From Acuticoccus sp963704595 (GTDB lineage Bacteria; Pseudomonadota; Alphaproteobacteria; Rhizobiales; Amorphaceae), in NCBI GenBank assembly GCA_963704595.1, contig OY969922.1:4464001-4528000 (forward strand): a DNA stretch of 64,000 nt, read 5' to 3'. The notes below the pieces were generated by a model. It searched no databases, had not been told where the DNA came from, and was given only the letters and a program-made list of their open reading frames with translations. Positions 55,463 to 63,628 of the stretch are shown here, piece by piece. Positions within the stretch are counted from its first letter, which is position 1; each line of letters starts with the position of its first letter. The position numbers and the translations under genes are program-made.

Positions 55463-57666
55463 GCTGCTGCGCGGACTTCAGGGCGCAGATCGCCCCCGGC
55501 AGCGGTCTCTCGCCGGAGATGGAGGCTGCCGTTCGGGCCGCCGGCGACGGGTTCGCGCTGACCCTCCACGCGCCGGAGATCAGCTGCGCCGCCTGCATCG
55601 GCCGGATCGAGGATGCGGTCGCCGCCTCCGGCCCCGGCGTTGCCGGCCGGGTCAACTTCACCCGCCGCACCCTCGCGCTCCGGTGGGACGGCACGGCGAG
55701 CCCGGCCGCCGCCATCACCGCCGTGCGCGAACTTGGCTACACGCTCGCCCCGCTCGACGCCGAGGTGCGCGACGAGGAAGGCCGCACGCTGGTTCGGGCG
55801 CTGGGCGTCGCCGGGTTCGCGGCGATGAACGTGATGCTCCTGTCGGTCTCCGTTTGGTCGGGCGCGGCGGGAAGCACGGCCGTCTTCTTCAACTGGTTCT
55901 CGGCGCTGATCGCGCTCCCCGCGCTCGCCTACGCCGCGCGCCCCTTCGTCCGCTCTGCCGCGCGGGCGCTGCGCGGCCGGCGCCTCAACATGGACGTGCC
56001 GATCGCGCTCGCCATCCTGCTCGCAGCCGGTCTCAGCCTCGCCCGCACCATCGCGGGCGACGGCGAGACCTATTTCGACGCCGCGATCACGCTCACCTTC
56101 TTCCTCCTCGCCGGCCGCGTGCTCGACCACATGATGCGCGAGCGGGCGCGCGCCTCGGTCCGCCAGCTCGCCACCATGGCGCCCGCCACCGCGCATGTGT
56201 TCGGGCCGGACGGCACCACCCGTCCCGTGCCGCTCGCCAGCGTCGCCCCCGGCATGATCCTCGAGATCGCGGCGGGCGAACGCATCCCGGTCGACGGAAC
56301 GCTGGATGCGCCCGCCGCGCTCGACCTCTCGCTCGCGACCGGGGAGAGCCGCCCGGTCGCCATCGCGGCAGGCGGCGAGGTCCTGTCCGGCGCGCTCGCC
56401 CTCACCGGGCCGCTCCGCCTCACCGCGATCCGCCCGGCCGCGGCGAGCTTCCTCACCCGCCTTGCCGACCTCCAGCGGGCGGCCGAGGAATCGAGATCCC
56501 GCCCCGCACGCATCGCCGACCGCGCGGCACGGATCTACGCGCCCGCCGTCCATCTCCTCGCCGCGCTCACGGTCGCTGGCTGGCTCCTCGCTGGTGCCAG
56601 CGTCGGCTACGCCGTCGCCACGGCGATCGCCGTCCTCATCATCACCTGCCCCTGCGCGCTCGGGCTCGCGGTGCCGGCCGTGCAGGTCGCCGCCTCCGAC
56701 CGCCTCTTCCGCCGCGGCCTCATCCTGAAGGACGGTGGCGCGCTGGAGCGCCTCAAGGACGTCACCGCCGCCGCATTCGACAAGACAGGCACCCTCACCA
56801 TCCCCGCGCTCGATCCGGCAGCCGAGATCCCCGCCGCCGCCCTTGCCGACGCCGCGGCCCTCGCCCGCCATTCGACCCATCCCGTCGCCCGTGCCGTGGT
56901 GCAGGAAGCCGCCCGCCGGGGCCTCGCGATCCCCGCCGTCTCCGCGGTCTCCGAAGAGCGCGGACGCGGCGTGCGCGGCGTGATCGGCGGCGTTCCCGCC
57001 TTTCTCGGCGCCGCTCCCGGCAGCGCGGGCCTCTCGCTCACCAGGGGCGACGCTGCCCCCGTCGCGCTCGCTGTGGTGGAGCGGCTGCGCGACGGGGCGA
57101 AGGCGCTGGTCGCCTCGCTCCAGGCGGGCGGCATCCCCGTCACCATGCTCTCCGGCGACAGCGCGGACCGTGTCGCCGCCATCGCTGCGGCGCTCGGCGT
57201 GAGCGACTGGCAGGCAGGCATGTCCGCGGAGGGCAAGGTCGCGCACCTCAAGGCCCGCGCCGCAGCCGGCGAGCGCGTGCTGATGGTCGGCGACGGCCTC
57301 AACGACGGGCCGGCCCTCGCGGCCGCATGGGCCTCGATCGCGCCGGCCGATGCGTCGGACCTCTCCCGCACCGCCGCGGACGTGGTGATGACAGGAGACA
57401 GCCTCGCCGAGGCCGCCGAAGCACTCGTCACCGCGCGCCGCGCGCACCGGCTGATCCTGCAGAACTTCGCGATCGCGGCGGGTTACAACGCGGTCGCGAT
57501 CCCGCTCGCGGTTCTGGGCTACGCCTCGCCGCTGGTCGCCGCGGTGGCGATGAGCACGTCCTCGATCCTCGTCACCCTCAACGCGCTCCGCCTCACGCCG
57601 CGCGCCGCGCGTGCGACGAGGGCCCGGGTCGTCGCAGCCCCCAAATCGATGGCGGCGGCGGCATGA
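55459..57666 (+). CDS. ccoI: copper-translocating P-type ATPase CcoI (FixI)
   Basis: Exports copper to the periplasm for cbb3 oxidase assembly. Starts GTG 55459, MSCCADFRAQ. The N-terminal heavy-metal domain holds ISCAACIGRIE. The membrane CPC motif is ITCPCALGLAVP. Phosphorylation site DKTGTLT, phosphatase loop LDLSLATGES (TGES) and hinge GDGLNDGPAL are complete. 735 aa, normal. Follows ccoH and overlaps ccoS by four bases. Confidence 0.95.
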   Translation: MSCCADFRAQIAPGSGLSPEMEAAVRAAGDGFALTLHAPEISCAACIGRIEDAVAASGPGVAGRVNFTRRTLALRWDGTASPAAAITAVRELGYTLAPLDAEVRDEEGRTLVRALGVAGFAAMNVMLLSVSVWSGAAGSTAVFFNWFSALIALPALAYAARPFVRSAARALRGRRLNMDVPIALAILLAAGLSLARTIAGDGETYFDAAITLTFFLLAGRVLDHMMRERARASVRQLATMAPATAHVFGPDGTTRPVPLASVAPGMILEIAAGERIPVDGTLDAPAALDLSLATGESRPVAIAAGGEVLSGALALTGPLRLTAIRPAAASFLTRLADLQRAAEESRSRPARIADRAARIYAPAVHLLAALTVAGWLLAGASVGYAVATAIAVLIITCPCALGLAVPAVQVAASDRLFRRGLILKDGGALERLKDVTAAAFDKTGTLTIPALDPAAEIPAAALADAAALARHSTHPVARAVVQEAARRGLAIPAVSAVSEERGRGVRGVIGGVPAFLGAAPGSAGLSLTRGDAAPVALAVVERLRDGAKALVASLQAGGIPVTMLSGDSADRVAAIAAALGVSDWQAGMSAEGKVAHLKARAAAGERVLMVGDGLNDGPALAAAWASIAPADASDLSRTAADVVMTGDSLAEAAEALVTARRAHRLILQNFAIAAGYNAVAIPLAVLGYASPLVAAVAMSTSSILVTLNALRLTPRAARATRARVVAAPKSMAAAA

Positions 57667-57845
57667 ACATCCTCATCGTCCTCCTGCCCGCCGCGCTCTT
57701 TCTCGGCCTCTGCGGTCTCGGTGCCTTCTTCTGGGCGATCCGCAGCGACCAGTTCGAGGACCTCGACGGCGCCGCCAACCGCATCCTGCGGGACGATCTC
57801 CCCCCGGCCCCGACCCCGCCCCGCCGCACGCGGACCCGCCGCTAG
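57663..57845 (+). CDS. ccoS: cbb3 oxidase maturation protein CcoS (FixS)
   Basis: 60-aa single-helix protein (LIVLLPAALFLGLCGLGAFFWAI). The FFWAIRSDQFEDLDGAANRIL end is diagnostic of CcoS, which is required for insertion of haem and copper into the oxidase. The ATG overlaps the ccoI stop; its stop overlaps the convergent hydrolase by four bases. Last gene of ccoGHIS. Confidence 0.94.
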   Translation: MNILIVLLPAALFLGLCGLGAFFWAIRSDQFEDLDGAANRILRDDLPPAPTPPRRTRTRR

Positions 57846-58603
57846 ACGATCCCCTCCACCGCCGCGATCAGGCGGTCGAGATCCTGCTCGCGGGAAAGGC
57901 GGTGGTCGCCGTCCTTGATGAGCGTCAGCACCACGTCGTCGTGGGCGAGCCGCTCGACCAGCTCCAGCGTGTGCGCGTGCGGCACGGCATCGTCCTGCAC
58001 GCCCTGCAGGATGTGGACCGGGCAGCCGACCTCGATCATCTCGTCGGTGTAGAGAAGATGCTCGCGGCCATCCTCGAACAGCCGCGCGGTGACGGTGTAG
58101 GGCTCGTCATAGTCGGACGGGAGCTCCACGCTGCCAGCCTCGGCCAGCACCTTGCGCACGGCATCGTCGAACCGGGGCAGCATCAGCCGCTCGGTGAAGT
58201 CCGCGGCCGGGGCGATCAGCACCAGCCCCGCAAGCGGCTTACCCTTCGAGAGACAGGCCTTCGCGAGGAGGAGCGCGATCCAGCCCCCCATCGACGAGCC
58301 GACCGCGACCGGCGGCTCCTCGCAGAATGTGTCCATCACAAGTTCGGCGTCGGCGAGCCAGTCGGACAGGACAAAATCGGCGAACCTGCCGCCGGACGCG
58401 CCATGGCCGCGATAGTCGAACCGCACCACCTTGCGGCCGTGTTCGGCGCCCCATTCGGCCAGCCGCACGGCCTTGCCGCCCTGCATGTCGGAGCGGAAAC
58501 CGCCCAGCCACAGCACCGGCGGCCCCTTGCCAGGCGTGATTTCCACGGCAATCTCGTCGGCGCCGGAGCCGATTCGGTGCGGTTTGGTTACAACCATTCC
58601 CAT
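57842..58603 (-). CDS. alpha/beta hydrolase (BDR/YqiA-like thioesterase/esterase type)
   Basis: Serine hydrolase with VLWLGGFRSDMQGGKA, VVRFDYRGHGASGG and the nucleophile elbow AVGSSMGGWIALLL. VHILQGVQDDAVPHAHT carries the acid and LIKDGDHRLSR the catalytic His near the end, so the triad is complete in 253 aa. The layout matches bacterial depalmitoylase-like hydrolases (ABHD10/palmitoyl-protein-thioesterase group). Start ATG 58603 is chosen; an ATG two codons later is possible. Convergent with ccoS and divergent from the GT4 gene. Confidence 0.83.
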   Translation of the reverse strand: MGMVVTKPHRIGSGADEIAVEITPGKGPPVLWLGGFRSDMQGGKAVRLAEWGAEHGRKVVRFDYRGHGASGGRFADFVLSDWLADAELVMDTFCEEPPVAVGSSMGGWIALLLAKACLSKGKPLAGLVLIAPAADFTERLMLPRFDDAVRKVLAEAGSVELPSDYDEPYTVTARLFEDGREHLLYTDEMIEVGCPVHILQGVQDDAVPHAHTLELVERLAHDDVVLTLIKDGDHRLSREQDLDRLIAAVEGIV

Positions 58604-58668
58604 AGAACTCTCTGCTATTGGATCGCGGCCGCCCGGCACGGTGGGGGCACGACAGCGAAGGAACCCGG

Positions 58669-59850
58669 ATGAGCGCACGGCCGATGACCGTCCTGCAAGT
58701 CCTCCCCGCCCTCGAGACGGGTGGGGCGGAGCGAACGACCATCGACGTGGCCGCCGCGCTCGTCGCGGAGGGCGACCGGGCGATCGTGGTGTCCGAGGGC
58801 GGGCGGATGGTGGACGAACTCGTCGCCACCGGCGCCCGGCACATCACCATGCCGGTCGCCACCAAGGAGATCTTCGGCCTCCGCCGCAACGCCGCCCGCC
58901 TCGCTGCGCTGATGGAAACCGAGGACGTCGACATCATCCACGCCCGCTCGCGCGCGCCGGCCTGGTCCTCGCTGTGGGCGGCGTCGTGGACCTACCGGCC
59001 GCTGGTGACCACCTACCACGGCGCCTACAACGAGAAGACCGTCATCAAGAACCGCTACAACTCGGTGATGGCGCGCGGCGACATCGTGATCGCCAACTCC
59101 GGCTACACGGCAGCGCTGATCGGCAAACGCCACCCCTTCGCAGCCGACCGGCTCATCACCATCCCGCGCGGGATCGACCTCACAAGCTTCTCGGGAGACG
59201 CCGGCGACCGCGCGGAGGCGCTGCGCAAGGTGTGGAACGTCGAGCCCGGCGTGCCGCTCGTCCTGCATCTGGCGCGTCTGACCCCGTGGAAGGGCCAGGA
59301 GGTCCTGATCGACGCGCTCGCCGGGCTGGTGGAGCGCAACCCGCGCCCGTGGGTCTGCGTGATGGCGGGCGACGACCAGGGCCGGACCGGCTACCGCGAC
59401 CGGCTGACCGCAAAGGCGAAGGCGATGGGCCTTGCCGACAGGGTGCGGATCGTCGGCCATGTCGCCGATGTGCCGGGCGCGATGGCGGCGGCCGACCTCG
59501 CGGTGGTACCGTCGGTCGAGCCGGAAGCGTTCGGGCGCGCCGCGGTGGAGGCGCAGGCCGCCGGGGTGCCGGTGATCGTGTCCGACCATGGCGCGGTGCG
59601 CGAGACGGTGCTTGCCCCGCCGGAGTGCCCGCGCGACATGCGGACCGGCTGGCGCGTCCCGCCGGGGAGCGCGCCGGCACTCTCCGAAGCGCTGTTTTCG
59701 GCGCTGCAAACCTCCCGCGATATCCGCGAAACCATCGGAATCCGGGGCCGCGCCCATGCTTTGGCCAACTTTTCGCTGGAGGCGATGACGCGCAAAACGC
59801 TCGGCGTCTACCATTCTCTTTTGGAAGATGACGTTTCCGCGCTATATTAG
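58669..59850 (+). CDS. glycosyltransferase family 4 protein
   Basis: Retaining GT-B glycosyltransferase, 393 aa, cytoplasmic or membrane-associated. Seen: VLQVLPALETGGAERTTIDVA (start of GT4 fold), LVTTYHGAYNEKTVIKNRYN, the ITIPRGIDLTSF segment, LHLARLTPWKGQEVLIDAL and the E-x7-E motif EAFGRAAVEAQAAGVPVI. It resembles glycosyltransferases of alphaproteobacterial lipopolysaccharide or exopolysaccharide synthesis. Stands alone between a divergent hydrolase and infC. Confidence 0.86.
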   Translation: MSARPMTVLQVLPALETGGAERTTIDVAAALVAEGDRAIVVSEGGRMVDELVATGARHITMPVATKEIFGLRRNAARLAALMETEDVDIIHARSRAPAWSSLWAASWTYRPLVTTYHGAYNEKTVIKNRYNSVMARGDIVIANSGYTAALIGKRHPFAADRLITIPRGIDLTSFSGDAGDRAEALRKVWNVEPGVPLVLHLARLTPWKGQEVLIDALAGLVERNPRPWVCVMAGDDQGRTGYRDRLTAKAKAMGLADRVRIVGHVADVPGAMAAADLAVVPSVEPEAFGRAAVEAQAAGVPVIVSDHGAVRETVLAPPECPRDMRTGWRVPPGSAPALSEALFSALQTSRDIRETIGIRGRAHALANFSLEAMTRKTLGVYHSLLEDDVSALY

Positions 59851-59943
59851 GGTGAGTTACCCGGTTCGCACCCGTCCCGACACTGAGATCGGTGGTGTGC
59901 GAAACGATAAGATGTCAGAAAAACGATTAGTGGAGACACTGCA

Positions 59944-60489
59944 ATTCGCCGACCACACCGCGCCCCTCAGCCCGTCCTGAAGCAAGGCCCCCGCACCAAC
60001 CGCGACATTCGCGTCCCCCGCGTCCAGCTCGTCGACGCGGACGGATCAAACCGTGGCATCCTCACCACCGAAGATGCCGTCCTGCTGGCTGAAGAGCAGG
60101 GGCTGGACCTGGTGGAAGTTGCGCCGAACTCTGATCCGCCGGTCTGCAAGATCCTCGACTACGGCCGCTTCAAGTTCCAGACGCAGAAGAAGGCCGCCGA
60201 GGCCCGCAAGAAGCAGAAGACCATCGAGATCAAAGAGATCAAGATGCGCCCGAACATCGACTCTCATGATTATGATGTGAAGATGAAGGCCGTCCGGAAG
60301 TTCTTTGACGATGGCGACAAGGTCAAGGTCACGCTGCGTTTCCGTGGCCGCGAAATGGCGCACCAGAATCTCGGCATGGAACTCCTCAACAAGGTCCGTG
60401 ACGACACGAGCAATTTTGCCAAGGTGGAATCTGAGCCCAAGCTCGAAGGCCGCCAGATGGTCATGGTGCTGGCGCCGGTCCAGCGCTGA
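59944..60489 (+). CDS. infC: translation initiation factor IF-3 with rare ATT start codon
   Basis: Binds the 30S subunit, prevents 70S association and proofreads start codons. The reading frame is conserved from RRPHRAPQPVLKQGPRTNRD onward (rhizobial IF3 N-terminus), then DIRVPRVQLVDADGSNRG, and KMRPNIDSHDYDVKMKAVRKF and RGREMAHQNLGMELL in the C-domain. There is no ATG, GTG or TTG in frame upstream of the conserved start; the codon at the homologous methionine is ATT (59944), with GGAG 8 bases before it. An AUU start is the known basis of IF3 autoregulation in enterobacteria. 181 aa from ATT. Confidence 0.9.
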   Translation: MRRPHRAPQPVLKQGPRTNRDIRVPRVQLVDADGSNRGILTTEDAVLLAEEQGLDLVEVAPNSDPPVCKILDYGRFKFQTQKKAAEARKKQKTIEIKEIKMRPNIDSHDYDVKMKAVRKFFDDGDKVKVTLRFRGREMAHQNLGMELLNKVRDDTSNFAKVESEPKLEGRQMVMVLAPVQR

Positions 60490-60494
60490 GCTAG

Positions 60495-60516
60495 AGCCGG
60501 CGCTTCGGCGCCGGCT
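60495..60516 (+). terminator. stem-loop right after infC
   Basis: AGCCGGCGC (60495-60503) / GCGCCGGCT (60508-60516) with TTCG tetraloop, six bases after the infC stop. No T-tract follows; probably an mRNA 3'-end stabiliser or weak terminator. Confidence 0.6.
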
Positions 60517-60592
60517 TCCCGCTGAAGCTTCGCCGCGCCCGCCCGCCGGGAGCGCTGGCATTTGTCTTCGCAACAGCGATGACCAGCAAAAA

Positions 60593-60616
60593 GCCGCCCA
60601 CCCGGGCGGCCTTTTC
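60593..60616 (+). terminator. rho-independent terminator downstream of infC
   Basis: GCCGCCC (60593-60599) pairs with GGGCGGC (60604-60610), loop ACCC, flanked by AAAAA upstream and CTTTTC downstream. About 100 bases after infC. Confidence 0.8.
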
Positions 60617-60663
60617 GTATGCCCCCCTTCAACGCTCCCCTTACCGCAGCGCCAAGTCGGGAT

Positions 60664-60873
60664 GGAGGAGGGCGGCGGGGTCACGCATCCGCCCGGAGCC
60701 ACGCGCAGCCGTCAGGCGAGCATGGCGAGGACGGGTGCTTGACGCCGCCGCCCTCCGAACAAGCCTCGTCGCAGGGTTTGGGGTCAGCCGGGCGCCTTCG
60801 CCCGTCTGATCCCCAAACCCTGCCCACCGGCGAGGTGGAGGGAGCGCGAGGGGGGAACACCCTCGCTGCGGCC
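60664..60873 (-). repeat. dispersed intergenic repeat, copy B
   Basis: Inverse copy of the element at 17127-17315, with matching flanks on both sides. The centre holds a 12-bp palindrome arm pair (60772-60783 with 60811-60822) enclosing a second, nested GC-rich hairpin, quite different in sequence from the core of copy A. It lies in the gap between the infC terminator and the ABC binding-protein gene. Confidence 0.8.
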
Positions 60874-60905
60874 GCCCCGCCGGCAATGCCCCGAAAGAAT
60901 GCGCC

Positions 60906-61892
60906 CTACTCGACCATCTTGATCGAGGTATCGAGGAACTCGTTGGTGTAGGCGGTGGCCGGGTCGAACGGGTTCTCGAGCTCGAAGTAGGTCTCGACGA
61001 GGTCGTAGGTCTCGGCGATCCGCTCGGGGTCGAACCACCCGAGCGCCTCGTTGACGGTCGCCTCCGTGGTCATCAGCTCGGCGATCCGGGCCCACTGGTC
61101 GACCATCGCTTCGCGGTCGAGGCCGCTGGCATTGTTCATCAGCGCGTCGATGCAGGGCTCGATGTCCTCGGCGCAGGCGCGGTAGGCCTTCTGCGTCACC
61201 TCGACGAACTTCGCCACGAGATCCTTGTTGCCGGCCAGGAACTCGCCGTTGACGATGATCGAATTGCCGTAGGGGTTGAGGCCGACGTCGCTCCAGCGCA
61301 GCGAACCGAGGTCGTCGCCGAGCGCATCGATCTTCTGGTCGTGGCCGTTGTAGAAGTCGCTGATGATGTCGACCCGGCCGGCGGCGAGCGTCGGCACCTT
61401 CGCGGCGGGGGCAATGTTGACGAACTCGACGCCGTCGACGGGGATGCCGGCGGCCTTGGCGAAGGCGGGCCACATCACGCGGGCCGCGTCGCCAGAGGGG
61501 TTGCCGAGGGTGTGGCCGGCGAAGTCCGCCGGGCCTTCGATGCCGGAGGACTTCCGCCAGTAGAGGGTGAACGGCGAGTTGGCGTAGATTGCCATCAGCG
61601 CCACGAGGTCGGCGCCCTTCGACTTGGCGAGGAAGGCGGTGCCGAGTTCGGCGATGCCGAGTTTGGAGGCGCCGACGCCGACATTCTGCGCCGCCATGCC
61701 GGAGCCCTTGCCGGGCTCGACGGTGAGCTCGATGCCCGCGTCCTCGTACATGCCGCTGTCGAGCGCATAGTAGATCGGCGCGTGGTCGGAGGCCGGTGTC
61801 CAGTTGAGGAGGAGCGACAGGGGCTCGGCACTCGCGCCGGCACTCAGTAGGGAAAGAGCGCCTGCGGCGCCTGCAACGATGAACTGTCTCAT
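60906..61892 (-). CDS. ABC transporter periplasmic substrate-binding protein (NitT/TauT, THI5-like)
   Basis: Signal peptide FIVAGAAGALSLLSAGASAE, then the SsuA/THI5-like fold: LSLLLNWTPASDHAPIYYAL and ELTVEPGKGSGMAAQNVGVG. Then PGKGSG-type phosphate-like loop residues and the GHTLGNPSGDAARVMWPAFAKAA stretch. These proteins bind thiamine precursors, hydroxymethylpyrimidine, aminosulfonates or other small amides. 328 aa, complete. Divergent from its TetR regulator, with the operator at 61969 between them; the matching permease is at 62777. Confidence 0.9.
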   Translation of the reverse strand: MRQFIVAGAAGALSLLSAGASAEPLSLLLNWTPASDHAPIYYALDSGMYEDAGIELTVEPGKGSGMAAQNVGVGASKLGIAELGTAFLAKSKGADLVALMAIYANSPFTLYWRKSSGIEGPADFAGHTLGNPSGDAARVMWPAFAKAAGIPVDGVEFVNIAPAAKVPTLAAGRVDIISDFYNGHDQKIDALGDDLGSLRWSDVGLNPYGNSIIVNGEFLAGNKDLVAKFVEVTQKAYRACAEDIEPCIDALMNNASGLDREAMVDQWARIAELMTTEATVNEALGWFDPERIAETYDLVETYFELENPFDPATAYTNEFLDTSIKMVE

Positions 61893-61968
61893 GTCAGTCT
61901 CCCGGACCCGTTGAAAAACATCATCGGGTGCGAAGGCTAGGCTCCGCCGGCGGAGATCGTCAATATAC

Positions 61969-61987
61969 CATCCAACCGTTTGGTTGA
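61969..61987. promoter_or_regulatory. TetR-type operator, site 1
   Basis: CAACC-GTTT-GGTTG, an inverted repeat whose 14-bp core is the exact reverse complement of the core of site 2 at 62729-62742. It lies between the divergent binding-protein and regulator genes, a position allowing control of both. Confidence 0.8.
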
Positions 61988-62040
61988 TTTATTTGCGCCG
62001 TGCTAGCTTGGTCGAAGACGCGGCGCACCGAGGAGTGGAC

Positions 62041-62703
62041 GTGCTGGAAACCGGAACAACCGCGAAGCCGAGGAAGCCCGCGAAGCCTAAGAAGTCCGGC
62101 CGGGACCTCCTGATGGCGGCCGCCCGCAAGGAATTCGCGCGGCGCGGCTTCGAGGGCGCGCGGATCGACGAGATCGCGAAGAAGGCCGGCGTCAACAAGC
62201 AGCTCGTCTACCACCACTTCGGCGCCAAGGAGGACCTTTACCGGGAGGTTCTGACGGCGGTCTACGTCGACATCCGCGCCCAGGAGCGCGACCTCGACCT
62301 CACCCACCACGCGCCGGACGAGGCGATGCGCAAGCTGATCGCCTTCTCGTTCGACTACCTCCACAAGAACCCCGAGTTCGTGTCGCTGCTGACCGACGAG
62401 AATTTCCACGAGGGGCGCCACCTGCGCGAGGCGGACCACCTCGGGGGGCTGCATTCGGCGCTGATCGAGGGCATCGCGCACACGCTGGATGCCGGGCGCG
62501 CGGCCGGCCTCTTCCGCGGCGGCATCGACCCCCGCCAGCTCTACATCTCGATCGCGGGCCTCGGCTTCTTCTACTTCAGCAACGTCCACACCCTGTCGGC
62601 GATCTTCGGCGAGAAGCTCGGCAAGCCTGCCGCCGTCGCGGAGCGCCGCGCCCATGTGATCGACTTCGTGATGAATGCGCTGCGGGCAGAACCCGGCAGT
62701 TGA
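62041..62703 (+). CDS. TetR family transcriptional regulator (RutR-like)
   Basis: N-terminal helix-turn-helix: LLMAAARKEFARRGFEGARI, DEIAKKAGVNKQLVYHHFGA with the recognition helix. The ligand-binding C-domain (EAMRKLIAFSFDYLHKN, GIDPRQLYISIAGLGFFYFSN) resembles RutR and related pyrimidine/amide regulators. GTG 62041 is chosen as start because upstream residues show no homology character; basic linker KPRKPAKPKKSGRD precedes the HTH. It probably represses the divergent binding protein and the downstream permease-amidase genes via the two identical operators. Confidence 0.88.
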   Translation: MLETGTTAKPRKPAKPKKSGRDLLMAAARKEFARRGFEGARIDEIAKKAGVNKQLVYHHFGAKEDLYREVLTAVYVDIRAQERDLDLTHHAPDEAMRKLIAFSFDYLHKNPEFVSLLTDENFHEGRHLREADHLGGLHSALIEGIAHTLDAGRAAGLFRGGIDPRQLYISIAGLGFFYFSNVHTLSAIFGEKLGKPAAVAERRAHVIDFVMNALRAEPGS

Positions 62704-62726
62704 CAGGGGGCGGCACTCGCCGCAAC

Positions 62727-62744
62727 ATCAACCAAACGGTTGAT
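62727..62744. promoter_or_regulatory. TetR-type operator, site 2
   Basis: ATCAACC-AAAC-GGTTGAT, a perfect 7-bp inverted repeat with a 4-base spacer, 24 bp after the tetR stop and 33 bp before the permease start. Its 14-bp core is shared exactly with site 1, so one regulator should bind both. Confidence 0.85.
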
Positions 62745-62776
62745 TGATTGCGGACCGTTTTTCCGGAGGAATGAGG

Positions 62777-63628
62777 ATGGCTGCAACCGGTCCGACAAGC
62801 CCTGCCGAAGCGGCGCTCGCCGCCGCCACCGAGGCGCGCAACCGCCGCCAGCCGCTCCTGCCCGAAGGCACCACCACCACAGTCCTCGCGATCGCCTCGC
62901 ATCTTGCGGTGCTGGCCGCATGGTGGATCGCCAGCACGTATGGCGGAGTGGCGTCCTTCATCCTGCCCTCGCCGGGCGACACCCTCGCGACACTCGCCTC
63001 CCCGACCTACCAGTGGGGCAGCAACATCGCGGTGACCGCGTTCGAGATTTTTGCCGGCTACGTCATCGCCGTCGCGGTCGGCGTGGTCCTCGCGATGCTG
63101 TTCTCGTGGTTCGGCCTCCTGCGGGCGACGCTGTTTCCGCTCTTCATCACCATCTCGATGGTGCCCAAGGTGGCGCTCGGCCCGCTGCTGGTGGTGTGGT
63201 TCGGCTACGGGATCTGGACCAACACCTTCTTCGCCTTCATCATCTCGTTCTTCCCGATCCTCATCACCACCGCCCGGGGCCTCCGCGAAGTCGAGCCCGA
63301 CCTCCTCGACCTCGTGCGCGCCCTCAAGGGCAGCCGCTGGCAGGTCTTCCGCAAGATCCAGCTTCCCGGCGCCCTCCCCTACATCTTCTCGGCGATGAAG
63401 GTGGGGGCGATCCTCGCGGTGGCAGGCGCGATCGTGGGCGAGTTCGTCGCCTCGAGCCAGGGGCTCGGCTACCTGATGATCCAGGTCCAGTCGACGCTCG
63501 ACACCGCCGCGATGTTCATGGCGGTCATCCTCCTCAGCCTCCTCGGCATCCTCCTCTACGGCCTCGTCGTTGTGCTGGAGAAGGTGCTGGTGGTGAAGGA
63601 CGCGCGGCTCGACGGAGCCCCCTCGTGA
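62777..63628 (+). CDS. ABC transporter permease (NitT/TauT type)
   Basis: Inner-membrane permease, 283 aa, with six helices expected from the hydrophobic pattern. The EAA loop reads GSRWQVFRKIQLPGALPYIFSAMKVG, quoted in part as LPGALPYIFSAM, and GEFVASSQGLGYLM is typical of the SsuC/TauC group. ATG 62777 is chosen: a GGAGGA site lies six bases upstream, too close to the ATG at 62771. No ATPase gene is seen in the window; it may lie beyond the right edge, after the amidase. Confidence 0.9.
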   Translation: MAATGPTSPAEAALAAATEARNRRQPLLPEGTTTTVLAIASHLAVLAAWWIASTYGGVASFILPSPGDTLATLASPTYQWGSNIAVTAFEIFAGYVIAVAVGVVLAMLFSWFGLLRATLFPLFITISMVPKVALGPLLVVWFGYGIWTNTFFAFIISFFPILITTARGLREVEPDLLDLVRALKGSRWQVFRKIQLPGALPYIFSAMKVGAILAVAGAIVGEFVASSQGLGYLMIQVQSTLDTAAMFMAVILLSLLGILLYGLVVVLEKVLVVKDARLDGAPS

